Shown: positions 45,290-57,629, counted from the stretch's first letter. The stretch: 64,000 bases of DNA from Sebastes aleutianus (GCA_916700875.1 CAKAKS010000034.1:10248195-10312194), one strand, 5' to 3'. Numbers and translations are program-made. The notes: generated by a model from the sequence alone, not told the origin.

Positions 45290-45640
45290 CAACCTGTTAT
45301 CACACCAAAGCGTGTAATAAACCCGACTGTCCAACGCAGGAGGATAGCGTGTCATGAAGGTGCAGTACCAGCAGGGGGCAACAAAACTACCCACTTAGGT
45401 TTAGACAAAAAAAACACTTAGTTAGGTTTAGGAAAAACGTTATGGTTGGCCTGAAAATAAGTACGTAAACTAAGTACAATACATATGGAAACAACATAAC
45501 ATCAGTAAGGAAAACACGTCACAAACGTAACTTAGAAAACAAAAAAACACCGGTCTCCTGGTTGAAAGTCCTGTAGCTCTGAACGTAGCATACTTACGCA
45601 GATGCATTTACATTGCAGTCAGTACAGACTACATGGCGAA
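45290..45640. repeat. Dispersed repeat (ACACCGGTCTCCTGG family)
   Basis: Contains TTAGGTTTAGGAAAAACGTT, GGAAACAACATAACATCAGT and ACACCGGTCTCCTGGTTGAA. Pieces recur near 41640 and 54580-54620 (AACAACGTAACATAGAGGAA). It is an interspersed element of unknown class. Confidence 0.6.
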
Positions 45641-45824
45641 CAAATGACACGCCAACAGTAAGATCAACGTTCTTATTGCATGCTTTTGTCGTGCGCATTA
45701 TCGTATCAATCATACACCTTTTTGTGCAACCGGGCTGCATACACGGTCATTTCTGAATATTGAAGTGAAAATCTCACAAGTAGTCACCTCTCACTGCCAA
45801 AAAAGTCAGTTGCCATTGAAGCAT

Positions 45825-46050
45825 TAAAGTAATAGTTTGACATTTTGAAATAATACACTTTCTTGTTAAGAGTTAGATGAGAAGATGTATCACTCTCTGT
45901 ATGTCTGTATGGTACACACTGTATTTGTTAATCTCATACACAGAAAACATTAAAATGTAAAAATAAAAACCTGGCTAGGCTGTTAAACTAAGCTAATCCC
46001 CTCCTTAATCCAGCTTTGTACTTGATATAAAGACCCTAGAGTTTTATTGA
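45825..46050. repeat. Dispersed repeat, family H (partial)
   Basis: Begins AATAGTTTGACATTTTGAAA and includes CTGGCTAGGCTGTTAAACTA followed by AGCTAATCC. Related pieces lie at 47930-48010, 58250-58330, about 62340-62380 and 63770-63960. A widespread fish repeat type. Confidence 0.65.
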
Positions 46051-48880
46051 TCTTCCGATTTAACTCAAACTTTTTGAAATATTCCTTTGAAATTGAAAGT
46101 TAAATTCAAAAACTATTGATTCAGCTAGTCGTGAAGGTCACTAGTATTTCCCTCAGGCTTTTGTTTGAACCAACTTCACTGAAGGCAGGAAAAATAATGT
46201 GAAATCCCTTCTTTACATTCCTGTTAGTCTCTCAGTCCCCCCCGTGTAAAGTGAAGACTCATTTGGTAAACATGAATATGTAAATTAAAAGTCAGAATCC
46301 TGATGTATTTATTCATGTTGTTACCCTGTAATGTATCACGTTGTGTTGTCTGAATTGTTTTGTGTTGGGCTGCTTCATAATTTACTTTCTGTGCTGACTG
46401 CTTTGATCCGGCCTTGGCTGTCTGATATAACACTCTTCACATGTCTGCAAAGCTCAGTCTCCACATGAACTTGGGCTTCGGAAGCTGCGTCCACTGACGG
46501 CTTCAAATAAACTTGCTCACAGCCAGAGCTTGTTAAAGCCGCCTCAGTTTATTTAAAAATCAATCCATTCGTTTGCATGGCTTTTTTAGCAAATGAATTT
46601 AATTAGAAGGTTATAAATAACAGGACATAAAAAAGGAATAAACGGCTCTCCTGTGCACCGCTGCCTGCATAATAATAACGAGCTACAACTGAGCCTGCTT
46701 TAATGTCTGCTGCAAGTTGTTATTTCTTTCGTCTCAGTCACTTAGTTCGTGCCCTTCGCTGATGGCCCCCACTTCAAAAACGGCTTACAAAGGGCAAATT
46801 TCACTGCATCAGCCATGTTATAGTGGCCCTGTGTCACGTCCTGTGATAGATGTATGGACATCTAATTAAGGAAATTGGCCTGGAGAGACCAAAGCCGTAG
46901 AGATTGATCTGACCTGCTTGCCGATACACTTGCCACTGCTGATTATCTCATCCAGAGACAATGATGTTTTATGGAGTGGAACATCCTGGTCCCGCAGTGG
47001 CTTTTGCTACGATGATTACAATTCATTTAGGTCTGCGGGTCATGAAAATAATATTTAGCGAGGGTGCCATCAGACTTACTTTATAGCTCCTCTGGGACGG
47101 GAGATTTATCTCTGTCACAGGATGACTCTAACATGCATTTTTCCATACGTCAGATTGTGACAGCTTTCCATTATGGTAATGCGGCCCCGGGTCTCTGCCT
47201 CTGGCGAACGTGACACTCCCAAGTGAGGTTTCAGTCAAAAATGCAGCATCAATCTTATGAAACATGCAACAGCCACATCCAGAAGATTGATTGCTGGCTT
47301 GAAAGTAAAACTCTCTTTTGAGTCATCAGCACTATATCGAGGCTTTTGTTTTCAAAACAGTATTATCATATTCTTGGTACTTTATTGTGGTCCTTGGTAT
47401 TTATATAAAAGTATTGCGTGTGTTGTTTCAATTGCCCCATATGCTGTTACAATCGCCCCTGCACGTGGGGGCAGATGTAACATTTGACTTATCAATCAAT
47501 ATTGTGGCTCTATAACATTCCTTGTAAAAACATTTGATGACCGGAAACAACTGTTACCTATACATAAAAATGTTTGGTAACACTTCATTTTACAGGTCCG
47601 GCATTTTCATGGTAATTAAGTGATAATTAGCAAGTAACTTATTTGAAATGTCTTTGGAATTACTGCCAAATTACCCCGATATTTACCTCAAAATGTATTG
47701 AAAATTACTTTATTATGAACATCGTTTGATAATAATATTCCGCTATTCCCAATAGCTGGTAATCTATTTAATACATTTCCAGGAAAAGAATACAAAGTTA
47801 ATTAATAATTGATAATTTAATTAATTGATTGATTGCTTTATTTCTATGTCTGTTGATAAATAGATAATAATTAGCAAGTAACTTATTTGAAATTTCTTTA
47901 AAAAAACCTCCCTGAATCATTTCATTACCTACGCTTCATGCTATTTCTAGCATAAACACTGTTTATAGTCTTTATGCTAAGCTAGGCTAATTGGCTCCTG
48001 GCTCCAGGTATGAAATTAACACACAGGCATTCCTGAATAATTGATTACTAAAACAGAGACCTTTGCAGAAGCTTGTCAACTGCTTGAATCAATAAGTTAT
48101 TAAATGAATACCTTCATCTCAGCCGGCCCTCAAAAACAGTTGGCCTGACCCCCTCTCTGTCCTCACCAGTGACACATGATCTCACTCGGTAGTCGTGACC
48201 TTGTTTTTACATGCTGTGAACAAGCGTCGATGGCTGCGGGCGACCACCCCGACAACAGGTGAAAGGTCTGTTATAGGCACACTGCATTAGAGCCCCTCAG
48301 GACACACGGAGCCACACGATAATCCGTCTGAGCTCAGTGTGAAAGGACGTCAGTGAGCCGACATGACAACTTATTGCAAAAGGATATCATCGAGGAGATT
48401 TAGACGTCAACCGGTGATGAAATGTCTCGTCCTTGTCTTTTTGTGCTCCGAGGTAATTAAACTCCCTCGGCCCCCGTTTGTCCACAGCGTGGGTCACCGT
48501 GGGTGATTACAGATGGCCGACAGCGTGGAGATCAATCTGCCATCCCTGGAAAGAAAAATTACAGAGTGAGTCACAAAAGGAATAGAAAGATTTTTTCTCC
48601 TCTCCCAGCAGCATCAGATCAAAGCTGCAGGCGTCGCACACAGTGGATCGCTGCAGTGGAATATTTACATAGTAATTAAGGAGAGTGGAGGTGTACAGTC
48701 GGATGATAATGGGGGGAGGAGTAGAAGATATGTCAGTAGTTCTTTTTAAGGAGCATGTCAATGGGAGATCAGAGATGTTGTGTTTCCTGAGGGCGGGCTA
48801 ATGAAGAAACACAGATGGGGGTCCAGAACTTCAAGAAATAATCACAGTCTTCCTCTTACAAATGAAAAGTTCAACAACAA
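46051..48880. other. Gene-free stretch with non-repetitive, complex sequence
   Basis: There is no supported coding exon. About 46640-47230 and 48120-48560 lack simple repeats and transposon signatures and contain homeodomain-type TAATTA cores (e.g. CTAATTAAGG near 46862). They are candidate non-coding regulatory DNA. That is an impression from sequence texture only. A family-H fragment lies at 47930-48010. Confidence 0.35.
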
Positions 48881-48884
48881 TAAA

Positions 48885-49040
48885 ATAGAAATAGAAAGCT
48901 TTATTGTCATTGTATTAAATACAACGAGATTCACAGTTGACACTTCTGGTCAGTGCTTTAGAAACAAATACTTGACAAGACGAGGCAGATAAAACATATA
49001 ACAGGTAAAACACACATAGTTATAAAGTAAATAAAATAGG
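48885..49040 (-). repeat. LINE-type 3' tail fragment
   Basis: AATAGAAAGCTTTATTGTCA followed by TTGTATTAAATACAACGAGA is the familiar 3' end of a fish retroelement read on the minus strand (poly(A)-signal-like AATAAAGC). Confidence 0.55.
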
Positions 49041-49499
49041 TAAAGTAGATGTAATAAATAAAGTTGATCATCAATCATCATTTTTTAAAGCAAATATGCA
49101 AAACAAACCCTGGGTCCAACTTGTCAAATGTGAATATTTGTTGCTTTTATTTGTCATAAAAATTATAAAATTTATATTTTAGCAGGGAATTCTTCTGGAG
49201 CACAGAGAGATTGAAGATCACAAGATCGTCTGCCTATAGAGAGGAAATAATGCTTTCAGAATCAAACATACATCCAGCTATACGAATGATCATACTAACA
49301 TTAAAAAATGTTCATAGTGTGTGAGAAAAGAATCGTTTTTTATATTATACCGTCTTGTTCAAGTCAACACACTCAGGGTGTTTTGCTCCTACAGCCTAAG
49401 TTGGTATGACCACTGGCTTACAGTAACTAATGTTAGCAAACTTTAGATATTGTATCATAAAGATCAGTTCACTGACTTTATGACTCTTTTATACTTGCT

Positions 49500-50040
49500 G
49501 TAGAAATACTGTTACAGGTAAAAGTCCTGTATTCAACATTTTACTGCACTAAATGTACAAAAGTATTAGCATCAAAATAGTATACTTACAATACCAAAAA
49601 TAAAACTGCGCATTATGCAGAATGGTCCATTTCAGAATCATATATATTATATTACTGGATTATAATTATTGGTGCATTAATGTGTACATCACTTTAATGT
49701 TGCAGCTGGTAAATGTGTGACTTATTTCAATTACTTTACATACTGGTGGCTTGTGAATTCTCCCCCCCCCGGTGATTAATAAAGTCTTATCTTAACCTCT
49801 AATAATAGCCTGCATCATAATTTATTTATTGATAATATTTTGTATTATTAATCTGTATCTGCAAAGTAGCTAGTGAAGAAAAAAAATGTAGTGGAGTAAA
49901 AAGTACAATATTTCCCATTGAAATGTGGAGTGGAAGTATAGCAGAAAGTGGAAATACTCAAGTAAAGTACAAGTACCTCAAAATTGTACTTTAATACAGT
50001 ACTTGAGTAAATGTACTTTTTTCCATTTCTTTCACCATTG
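49500..50040. repeat. Dispersed repeat (AGTACTTGAG-type), long copy
   Basis: Includes ACAGGTAAAAGTCCTGTATT, TTTAATGTTGCAGCTGGTAA and CAGTACTTGAGTAAATGTAC. The end resembles 31895-31960. Non-coding interspersed repeat. Confidence 0.65.
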
Positions 50041-50119
50041 CCCCAGCCTTTATTTTGAAAATGTAAAAAAAAAGGTCTGCACACTGTAGCCAGGGCTGTC
50101 TCTTTCTTTCTTTCTTTCT

Positions 50120-50620
50120 TTCTCAAATTTAAATTCAAATTAAAATAAGCTTTATTGGGATGAATGTTCAGGTTACATTATTGCCAAAGCGAAATTACAT
50201 ATTAAGGAATAATTACAAAATAATCACAATCACAATATACCAAATACATTTTAAAAAAACATTCTTTTACTGATGTAGTTAATCAGAAACCTGTTCGGAG
50301 CTTGTAGCACCTCTTATTGTAATGTATGGCAACATCCAACATATTTTGCAGCTAATATTACACATTGATTTTTCTCCCCACATAAGTACGGTATTTTCTT
50401 AGGATCGGGGAGATGGATGATCTCAGGATAAATGTTATTTATTTTTTCAAAGACAACATCTCTCACATCCTTCTATTTTTCACAGCACAGTAAGAAGTGA
50501 GATTCTGTCTCCACCTCTCTTGTATAACGATGTGAACACAGCCTGGCCTCCCTCGGTAGTCTGTTCTGCCTGTGATGGCCTGTTTCTATGGCCAGGCTGT
50601 GTCCACTCTTTCTTTCTCTC
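50120..50620 (-). repeat. LINE-type 3' region
   Basis: AATAAGCTTTATTGGGATGA, then ATGTTCAGGTTACATTATTG, and later TCTCCACCTCTCTTGTATAA then CAGCCTGGCCTCCCTCGGTA. This order is characteristic of the 3' untranslated region of common fish LINEs, read on the minus strand. No open reverse-transcriptase domain is preserved. Confidence 0.55.
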
Positions 50621-50625
50621 TTTCT

Positions 50626-50654
50626 CTCTATCTATCTATCTATCTATCTATCTC

Positions 50655-50707
<53 letters not shown>

Positions 50708-50708
50708 T
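50626..50708. repeat. (CTAT)n microsatellite
   Basis: About 20 CTAT units with one CTCT interruption. Open frames of repeated Leu-Ser-Ile-Tyr are artefacts. Confidence 0.95.
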
Positions 50709-50719
50709 CATCTATTTTA

Positions 50720-52160
50720 GAGGCGACCGCCTATACGGCCTACACCTTAAGGCGGCCCTGACTGAAGCTCCCTTAATTGCAATTTATTAGCACATCCTCA
50801 TGTAGTGACGACTTTATTTTGGAGAGACAAATTGCTGTATGATACTGCTAGAGATACAGTAAGTGACAAAATATATATTTTGTAATTTGGGTGAAAGGAC
50901 CTTTTAAACAGAGACTTGTGTGTCCTCCTTTTTTGTGGTTACTCATGCCTCTCATCAACAGTTTTATCAGGTTTTATTTCCAGCCTTAAGCAAAAAAACA
51001 AGTTGCATCTGGCTGAGAAAAACAGAGCAACATCCAAAAACTGATGCTTCATCTCTCCTAACATGCGTCATCACTGCTGCTTTGTGTCCTCCGTTAACGT
51101 TGTGTTGTTGTCATCTTGATATTTTTGGCTGATACTTCACACTTTCTCCCACCTCTGCTTGCGTTTTCATCTGATTTGGGTGGATAAACAGCTGTTATAT
51201 TTCTTCGAAGGTTAATGTGTTGCTGTCTGCATGTGTGGGAATATTGAGGGAGCCTCCATCAAACCTTTATTCCCACTATGAAGCACGCTCGATTTGTGGC
51301 AGGGTGTTAAACACGGCGTCCATCTAGGAAGAGCCTCCTAATAGCCCCATTTCCCTGGAGAGCGTGGCCATTTACAACGACCAATCATACAGTCGGGAAA
51401 GTGGCCTCAGCTCTCGTCGCAAATAATGAGTTAATGCACGAAAGCAACAGCACATTTTTTTCCCCATGTTCATGTTGTCAGGGAGAGCGATGATTTATGA
51501 GCAGAACAGGATGAATAAAATGAACGCAGGATTATGATAAACGAAGATGCGGAGGTTAATGCGCGAGATCGTGCACTCGCCACCTTCAGCCACTTATGGG
51601 GAAATTGATTAAGCGCGCTGTGAGCCGCAATGCATGCTGGTCCTGAACATGCACAGGTTTTGAGGCATAAACAAACTACTGTCAATCCGGAGTGAAAAAG
51701 CGTGGGGAGGTAGATAAAAGGGCTCAGTGGGAGTGTTTTACTGTTGTTAAGTGCTTGCATGGTAATGGCCTGACTCTTGGTAATGGTGTGACTCTTCTCA
51801 CCCAGCTTCAGGTATGCTTTTAATGAGTCTACCAACCTCTTTTCTTATTCCAGCCTGAGCTCAAACACGCATAACGTAGTAGGTGACTTGTGAAATATCA
51901 AAGTTGAAGGTGCACCGCTTGCTGTGAACAGATGTGTCCATTAATGGATGTGTAGAGTAGAAACTTTGTCTTGGGCATTTCTTTCTTCGTGATTAATTTT
52001 ACTTCAGCTCACAATCTTTGCTTCAACCTTTAGTGACACTTATTCAAAAACGGAGGCAGTTATGTAGGATGGATGACTCATTTTCAGTAGTGGAAGATAT
52101 ATTCAGATCCTTAAGCCAAAGTAGCAATACAACAATATACAAACACTATTACAAGTATTA
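50720..52160. other. Gene-free stretch, partly non-repetitive
   Basis: No supported exons. About 51240-51680 is complex, with AATTGATTAAGCGCG and GCAATGCATGCTGG motifs and no repeat signature, and could be regulatory DNA (weak inference). Confidence 0.35.
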
Positions 52161-52162
52161 CA

Positions 52163-52950
52163 TTTAAAGCTGAAGTAGGCAAGTTGGAGCAAAGTGATTA
52201 AAAAAATGATCACTATATCGTGACAGTAGTGTATGAGACAGGTAATCTGGAAAAAATCATGTTCCTCTGTGTCCTCCGTTTTTGAATAACATCTGCAAGA
52301 TTTCACAGACCGGAGGAAAACAACCAATCAGAGCCGAGCTGGAGTCTGCCGTCTCTGAGCAGCTGTCAATCACTCGCAAACTCCGACCAAACGGTCAAAT
52401 TAGGCAGAGCTGATCAAATATGAATCAATATTCTGTTACTGTAATGCCTATTTCACGCCTCAAATGTTTTCAGAAACATCTTGTAGTGTACTGTTTAGCT
52501 GTAAAATGAGAACGTTTTTGACTCTGCAGCCATGTTGAGATCAGTTGAGGAAATACCAAGCACCGCCCACCAGCTGGAGCAAACTTTCTCATTTTACAGC
52601 GAAACAGTACACTACAAGATGTTTCTGAAAACATTTGAGTCACAGTAACAGAATATTGATTCATGTTTGATCAGCGCTGCCTAGTTTGACCGTTTGATCG
52701 GAGTTCGTAATTGATCGACAGCTGCCTCCTTGAATGAACAGCCAATAGGAACGCTCTCTCTCTATGAAATGACCTGTGATTGGCCAAAGTCTCCCGTCAC
52801 GGGCTAGAGTTTTTAAAGCCTGAAAACAGAGCCATGAGGAGGTGCAGACGTCTCTCTCAGAACGCTTGAATTACAATATGCTGAAAGGTTATTATGAATG
52901 TTTTTGCCCAATGATGCCAAAAATATTCTGCTTACTGAGGTTTAAATTTT
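52163..52950. mobile_element. Fold-back element with ~120-bp inverted arms
   Basis: The arms at about 52376-52510 and 52588-52712 are inverted copies; both carry CGGTCAAA, GAATCAATATTCTGTTACTG and CATCTTGTAGTGTACTGTTT or their complements, around a spacer of about 77 bases. Outer ends TTTAAAGCTGAAGTAGGCA and, on the other strand, TTTAAACCTCAGTAAGCAG also resemble inverted repeats. The whole looks like a fold-back DNA transposon. Open frames within it are short. Confidence 0.8.
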
Positions 52951-53504
52951 AAGTTTGACATTTTGGGATGTCATTTGTTATTCTCTTTCTGGCGTGCTGT
53001 CATTTTTTCCTAATTTGTTTGGCTGAATGTCTCAGTTCTCCTCAGTTGATTGGAGGTTATTCAGATCACCTGTTGCTCAGGGTGTGAGGACTGACTCCTA
53101 TAATTAAGAATTGAGAGCAGCTTGGTGTATTTCCCATCTTGGCCAATCAGGGTGAGACGACGCCCTTTCTTTAGGGCTTAAGAGAGGTGGAGAAACAAAC
53201 ACTCAGGGCACTCTGATCCTTACGCAACATCATGCAGACCTCATTTTAGCATATTCAGCCAGAAATGCTGACTGAGACTTCTTTGCTGTCTTGCCTTTTC
53301 TGATTGGGGGTTTTGAGCAGTCTGAAAACCTAGTTTGAGATAACAACTCTGTCTCCAGCAAAATCCCATACAACTAAACTGTGTAACCAAAATACATTTT
53401 GAGGAAAACGTGTTTCCTCCCTGATTACGGTCACAGTTGTAAACAGTTTTAAGCACATGATTAATGCTGTTAACTGAAACAAGACAAAATGAAAATGCAA
53501 CAAA

Positions 53505-53660
53505 TGCTCCCTCTTGGAAACATTATTAACCCATCACCATGTCAACTACCATTTTTATGCTGATGATACACAGTTGTACATCTGTGTCTCGCCAAGTGCA
53601 CTGCATGCTCTCATTGCCGGTCTTACCAAATGACGTATGAATGACAGTAATTTGTAAGTC
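53505..53660 (+). mobile_element. LINE reverse-transcriptase catalytic-motif remnant
   Basis: Plus-strand codons 53556-53579 read YADDTQLY, the catalytic YxDD motif of L2/Rex-type fish LINE polymerases, with HHHVNYHF before it and ICVSPSALHALIAG after it. Surrounding sequence does not extend the domain, so this is a short decayed fragment. Confidence 0.75.
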
Positions 53661-54414
53661 ATTTCGCTTGCAATAACAACACATTTGTTGCTTATGGTGT
53701 GTCATGTGTACGCCAGGTAGTCTGACTGTTGATACAATTACATTTTTTAACTAAACCAACCAAGTTGTTTTGTTTTAATTTCAAAGTAATTTTAAGACTA
53801 TGACCATGAAGTTTTTTTTTTTTACTAAACCAACCAAGTAGTTTTGTTGTCTTCAGGACTTTGCTTCATTTGGGCAAGTTTTAATTGTTATTTCATATCA
53901 GCTAATATCAGCCATGTGTCTTGCTGTCTGGAGACAAAGACAATATAAATATATATCCGAGAAGATTTTGAGCATTCTGAAACTTAGTTTGAGTGAATAC
54001 TGAAGAACACCTTTCCACTCGGTTACCTGCATCAAGGCAGATCTTAGTGCTATTTGTGCAAGAGTTTGTGCTTGCCTAGTGATAACTTAGCTCCCGTAGG
54101 TGCTCTTTGAAACCCCCTTTATACACTTTTTGTTTTATTATCGCAGAGGCATTTTATTAAAATTGAAGAGGCAGTTTTCATTGTGAAGGCACTTGAGAGA
54201 TTTGTTTCTCCAAGTAAATATTTCTGTATTATGTGGTTGGGAGCTGGTTCTCATCTGAGGTCTGGGGAATCCGTACCGCCACATAATTGGCGACCACGAA
54301 GGGACAAATCACACAAAGCATACTATAGCAAGTAAATAGATTTAGGGTTGTGCTCCATCTTTTGATGTCTGTTTAGCAATGGTGTGGATGGTATTTTATC
54401 TATTTAACAAAAGG
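53661..54414. other. No gene seen
   Basis: Contains a small local duplication: AACTAAACCAACCAAGTTGT (about 53750) and ACTAAACCAACCAAGTAGTT (about 53823). Confidence 0.4.
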
Positions 54415-54625
54415 AAAGGCAAGCTTATTTATATAGGACATTTCAGCAACAAGGCAATTCAAAGCGCTTTATATAAAATATTGAAAGCATCGAGAAACAC
54501 ATTATAAAAGATATAATAAGATGAAAATAAAAATAAGATGAAATATAATACATAGAATACATAACATAAGATTAAAATATGAATGTAAACAACGTAACAT
54601 AGAGGAAAACGTGTCACTAACATAA
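54415..54625. repeat. Dispersed repeat (CAAGGCAATTCAAAGCGCTT type)
   Basis: AAGGCAAGCTTATTTATATA then TTTCAGCAACAAGGCAATTC is a very common fish interspersed sequence, joined at about 54580 to a fragment of the repeat also seen at 45480. Confidence 0.65.
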
Positions 54626-56100
54626 CTTGTGCATAAAATGTAAAAATTCTACTTCTTGATTCCCACCACTGCTTCAATTTGCATTGAAATGTGAGTTATG
54701 AATAAGCCATTTAACAGTTTATTGATGAGTGTATGAGAAAATATTTTCTAAATTCTTATTAGTGCAGAGCTAAAGCAAGAAATAAAAGGAACATAATTCA
54801 ATGAATATGACAAACAAATTGTAAAAAGCAAAGGCTATACTGAGTTTATCACCTGAAAATATATATTCAGAGATTCAGCTGATTATTGGAAAAATGTCAA
54901 GTAATTAGTGCCCTATTCTGGTTAACGAGCAGCACTCAAAGACAATCATACCTCCGTTATTAAAACACTAATTCAGAAAGGCTACAGTCATTTTCAAGGC
55001 TGGGCCTGTGACCTTTTAGATTTCAGTGTCAGTCCGTCATCATTAGCCGACCGTACGGCAGCGAGCCAGAGAGCGGGCTCCATTCCTCCCTACTGATCAG
55101 GAGAGGGAAGCCTCATCCTCATTTATCCAGGGAACGACCTGCCTGCCATCACACACTATCAGAGCCTGGGGGATTCACAGGAGCAGGTGGAGATTAACAT
55201 TCTCGCCCTACAGAGCAGCAATACTTCTTAAAGGTAGAGGAGACTGCCTTTTGTTCACTTTCCCACTAAACAGATGTTCCCATCCAGAGGGAATTATCGT
55301 ATACCAGCACTTCCTCAACCTTTAACCTTCCGGGATACAATTCAGAGAGACATACATCAAAACCCCTGAAGTTTTCCCTCCGCTCTTTGTGGAGTATTTA
55401 AAAAAAACGAGGTTTCATTTTCATAAGTAACCGCCTCTAGAGGAGGCAATGTGTTATATTTTATAAGTGTAATAAATTAGGGGGTGCACTTACTGCGATC
55501 AAGGCTTGAGGACACGGGTGTGTGTGTGTGTGGGCATAACTGTACAGAAGATATAAACACACACTATGAGAGAGAGAAACCCAAAGAAAGAGAGATATTT
55601 AAACACACCCAGAAGAGGTCAGCTTGAAGACTGAGCCAATGCACTGCCCACACACTCCCACATGCTCAACATCATTAAAAACAAAAGGGCACGACTGAAA
55701 CAATGCTGCAATCTGTGATGCAACCAACACCAAGTGCGACAGATCTGTTGGAGTAAAGATTCAACGGAAGAAAATCTAAAAAATACATGAAGGAAGGAGG
55801 GACGAGCGCTTGGATTTCTTGCGATTCTGCGACACCGCCTGATGTCCATGCTAATCAGAGTATGATTAGTTTGTCCATACTTTGAATTATACTCATTTAC
55901 CTTCTGCCTCGCAGTACAAAATCAATATATATTAGCATCCCATTATGATTTGCTTTGATAGATTTTTAGCTGAGTCTGTTCAGCTCATTGCTTTGAAAAT
56001 GTATTGAGTGTCTTACGCCACCCAGTGGGCTGGACAATATCCAAACAATGGAGAGATCATTAAAACAAGTAGGGCAGGATAAAAGAATGAATCGTAGTTT
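54626..56100. other. Gene-free stretch downstream of the lrg1-like genes
   Basis: No supported exon. 54960-55330 is non-repetitive with balanced composition. Short (GT)n at about 55518-55534. Confidence 0.4.
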
Positions 56101-56106
56101 TATTTC
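56101..56106 (-). terminator. Poly(A) signal of the downstream lrg1-like gene
   Basis: AATAAA on the minus strand, about 90 bases after the stop codon at 56194. Confidence 0.7.
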
Positions 56107-56193
56107 AGCCTTTGACACAATCAATAACTTATCACTTAACATATGATTTTAGTGGAATTTAGAGACCAAAAACATTTTTTGACCACCTCCTCA

Positions 56194-57186
56194 TCACTCA
56201 TTTTGATTCTTGTGAAGTCCGAGCTCACTGTCGGTCAAAGAGACCACTTGTCGGTGTTTAATGGCTTCAGGCCCTGCACACGTCACCTCCTCCAAAAAGA
56301 TAACATTTTGAGGATGCACAGTGAGCCACTTCCACAGATACTCCATCCTCTCATCGCACATCCAGGGGTTTCCCATTAAGACCACCTGGAAAGAGGAATT
56401 CTTGTTGTCCAGCAGCCCTGAGGGGGAATGCTGCAGCTGATTCTGATTCAGCATCAGAACTTCAAGATTTAGGAGACCCTGGAGGAGGGTCGCTGGCAGC
56501 TCTTGGAGCTGATTCTCCTGCAAATATAGATGAGATAGTTTCAGGGTGTGGGTGAAGGTTGTTGGCTTCAGGGAGCTTAATTTGTTACCAGCGAGATTCA
56601 GCCTCTCCAGGTGGTGCAGGTTCTTCAGGGCGTCAGGTTGGAGCTCTTGCAGATTGTTGTCACTCAAGTCTAGATCCTCCAGATTGGGCAGCCTCTGAAG
56701 CAGAGCGACGGGTACAACCGTTAAACGGTTATTAGCCAAGTCCAACCAGGTGACGCTACTGTTGCCGGGAAACCACTCAGCATCAGCTTTTTCAATCAGA
56801 TTATTCTTCAGCACGAGACTACGAAGTGAGACGTTGCTGAAGATATTTGGAGGAAGACGAACCAGCTGATTTCCTGTCAGATCCAACGTGTTCAAGTGAG
56901 GAACGTTCTTCAGCAGATCTGAAGGAAGGCTCCTCAGATTGCTGTGATACAGCTGGAGGTTGGTTAAAAGGGGCACGACACTCAAATGGCTGGCTGTGAT
57001 ACTGCTGAGGTTGGTGGATTGGATGGATAGTCGATTGGTGTTGGAGGGTAAACCGTCCACAGGGAAATGTGTCAGGGAGCTTGTGCTGCACACCACCTCT
57101 GGTGTAAAGGAACAGGAGCACAGATCTGGACAAGAGTGGGCGCACTCAGCCAGAGCAATGAGAGTCAGGAGCGTCCACAAGTTCAT
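56194..57186 (-). CDS. lrg1: Secreted leucine-rich repeat protein, LRG1-like (copy 2)
   Basis: 330 residues in one coding exon. The start MNLWTLL is chosen because an acceptor (TTTGTGCAG) ends just before it at 57197. A signal peptide ends near ECAHS. It has an LRRNT cysteine cap (CPDLCSC..C), about eight 24-residue LRRs (e.g. LPNLEDLDLSDNNLQELQPD) and an LRRCT cap (NPWMCDERMEYLWKWL to VTCAGPEA). Cap spacing and the CAGPEA motif match leucine-rich alpha-2-glycoprotein, in mammals a plasma acute-phase glycoprotein that binds cytochrome c and modifies TGF-beta signalling. Several NxS/T sites are present. Next to a paralogue at 58481-59479 in the same orientation, sharing EKADAEW.PGNSS.TWLDL. 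Could instead be a teleost-specific LRR relative; function is inferred. Confidence 0.85.
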   Translation of the reverse strand: MNLWTLLTLIALAECAHSCPDLCSCSFTPEVVCSTSSLTHFPVDGLPSNTNRLSIQSTNLSSITASHLSVVPLLTNLQLYHSNLRSLPSDLLKNVPHLNTLDLTGNQLVRLPPNIFSNVSLRSLVLKNNLIEKADAEWFPGNSSVTWLDLANNRLTVVPVALLQRLPNLEDLDLSDNNLQELQPDALKNLHHLERLNLAGNKLSSLKPTTFTHTLKLSHLYLQENQLQELPATLLQGLLNLEVLMLNQNQLQHSPSGLLDNKNSSFQVVLMGNPWMCDERMEYLWKWLTVHPQNVIFLEEVTCAGPEAIKHRQVVSLTDSELGLHKNQNE

Positions 57187-57318
57187 CTTTAAAGCACTGC
57201 ACAAAGGAAACACACACAGTATGAGACAGATATCAAGAAAATGTAATAATCTAAACACAACTATTTACAAGTAATCTCACTGCATTGTGAAAATCTGATC
57301 ATAAATGCACAATCCTAC

Positions 57319-57420
57319 CTGACAGGCACCGCAGAGCTCCTTCTGTTTTTGATCACCGACTTGATTTTGTATAACGTTGAGTGTATTTGTTCCCAGCAAT
57401 GAGTCAGTCAGGACAAAATG
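57319..57420 (-). other. Probable untranslated exon 1 of LRG1-like copy 2
   Basis: On the minus strand CTGTCAG is followed by donor GTAGGA at 57318, matching the acceptor at 57197 and giving an intron of about 120 bases. The upper boundary is a guess. An AP-1-like TGACTCA (57400-57406) lies near the likely transcription start. Confidence 0.5.
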
Positions 57421-57629
57421 TTGCAAGAGAGGCAAACAAAACCAAGCAAACAAACCAGCTCATCAACCACTGAGTGGTTCTTTCCAAAAGTAAAGATGTT
57501 ACCACACACAAATCAATATTTAGTTTTTATTCATTCCTGCAAGAACATTTTTATGCAAATGCATAATACGTTATAAAACTGAATGAATGAGGTAATTTAT
57601 TTTAATCCATTTTCATAATCATCTTCTTG

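Noticed and set aside
50520..50720. Open frame with repeated Ile-Tyr-Leu-Ser
   Set aside because: Encoded by the (CTAT)n microsatellite.
57187..57258. Upstream start (MFRLLH...) for LRG1-like copy 2
   Set aside because: It lies across the acceptor TTTGTGCAG and is intron sequence.
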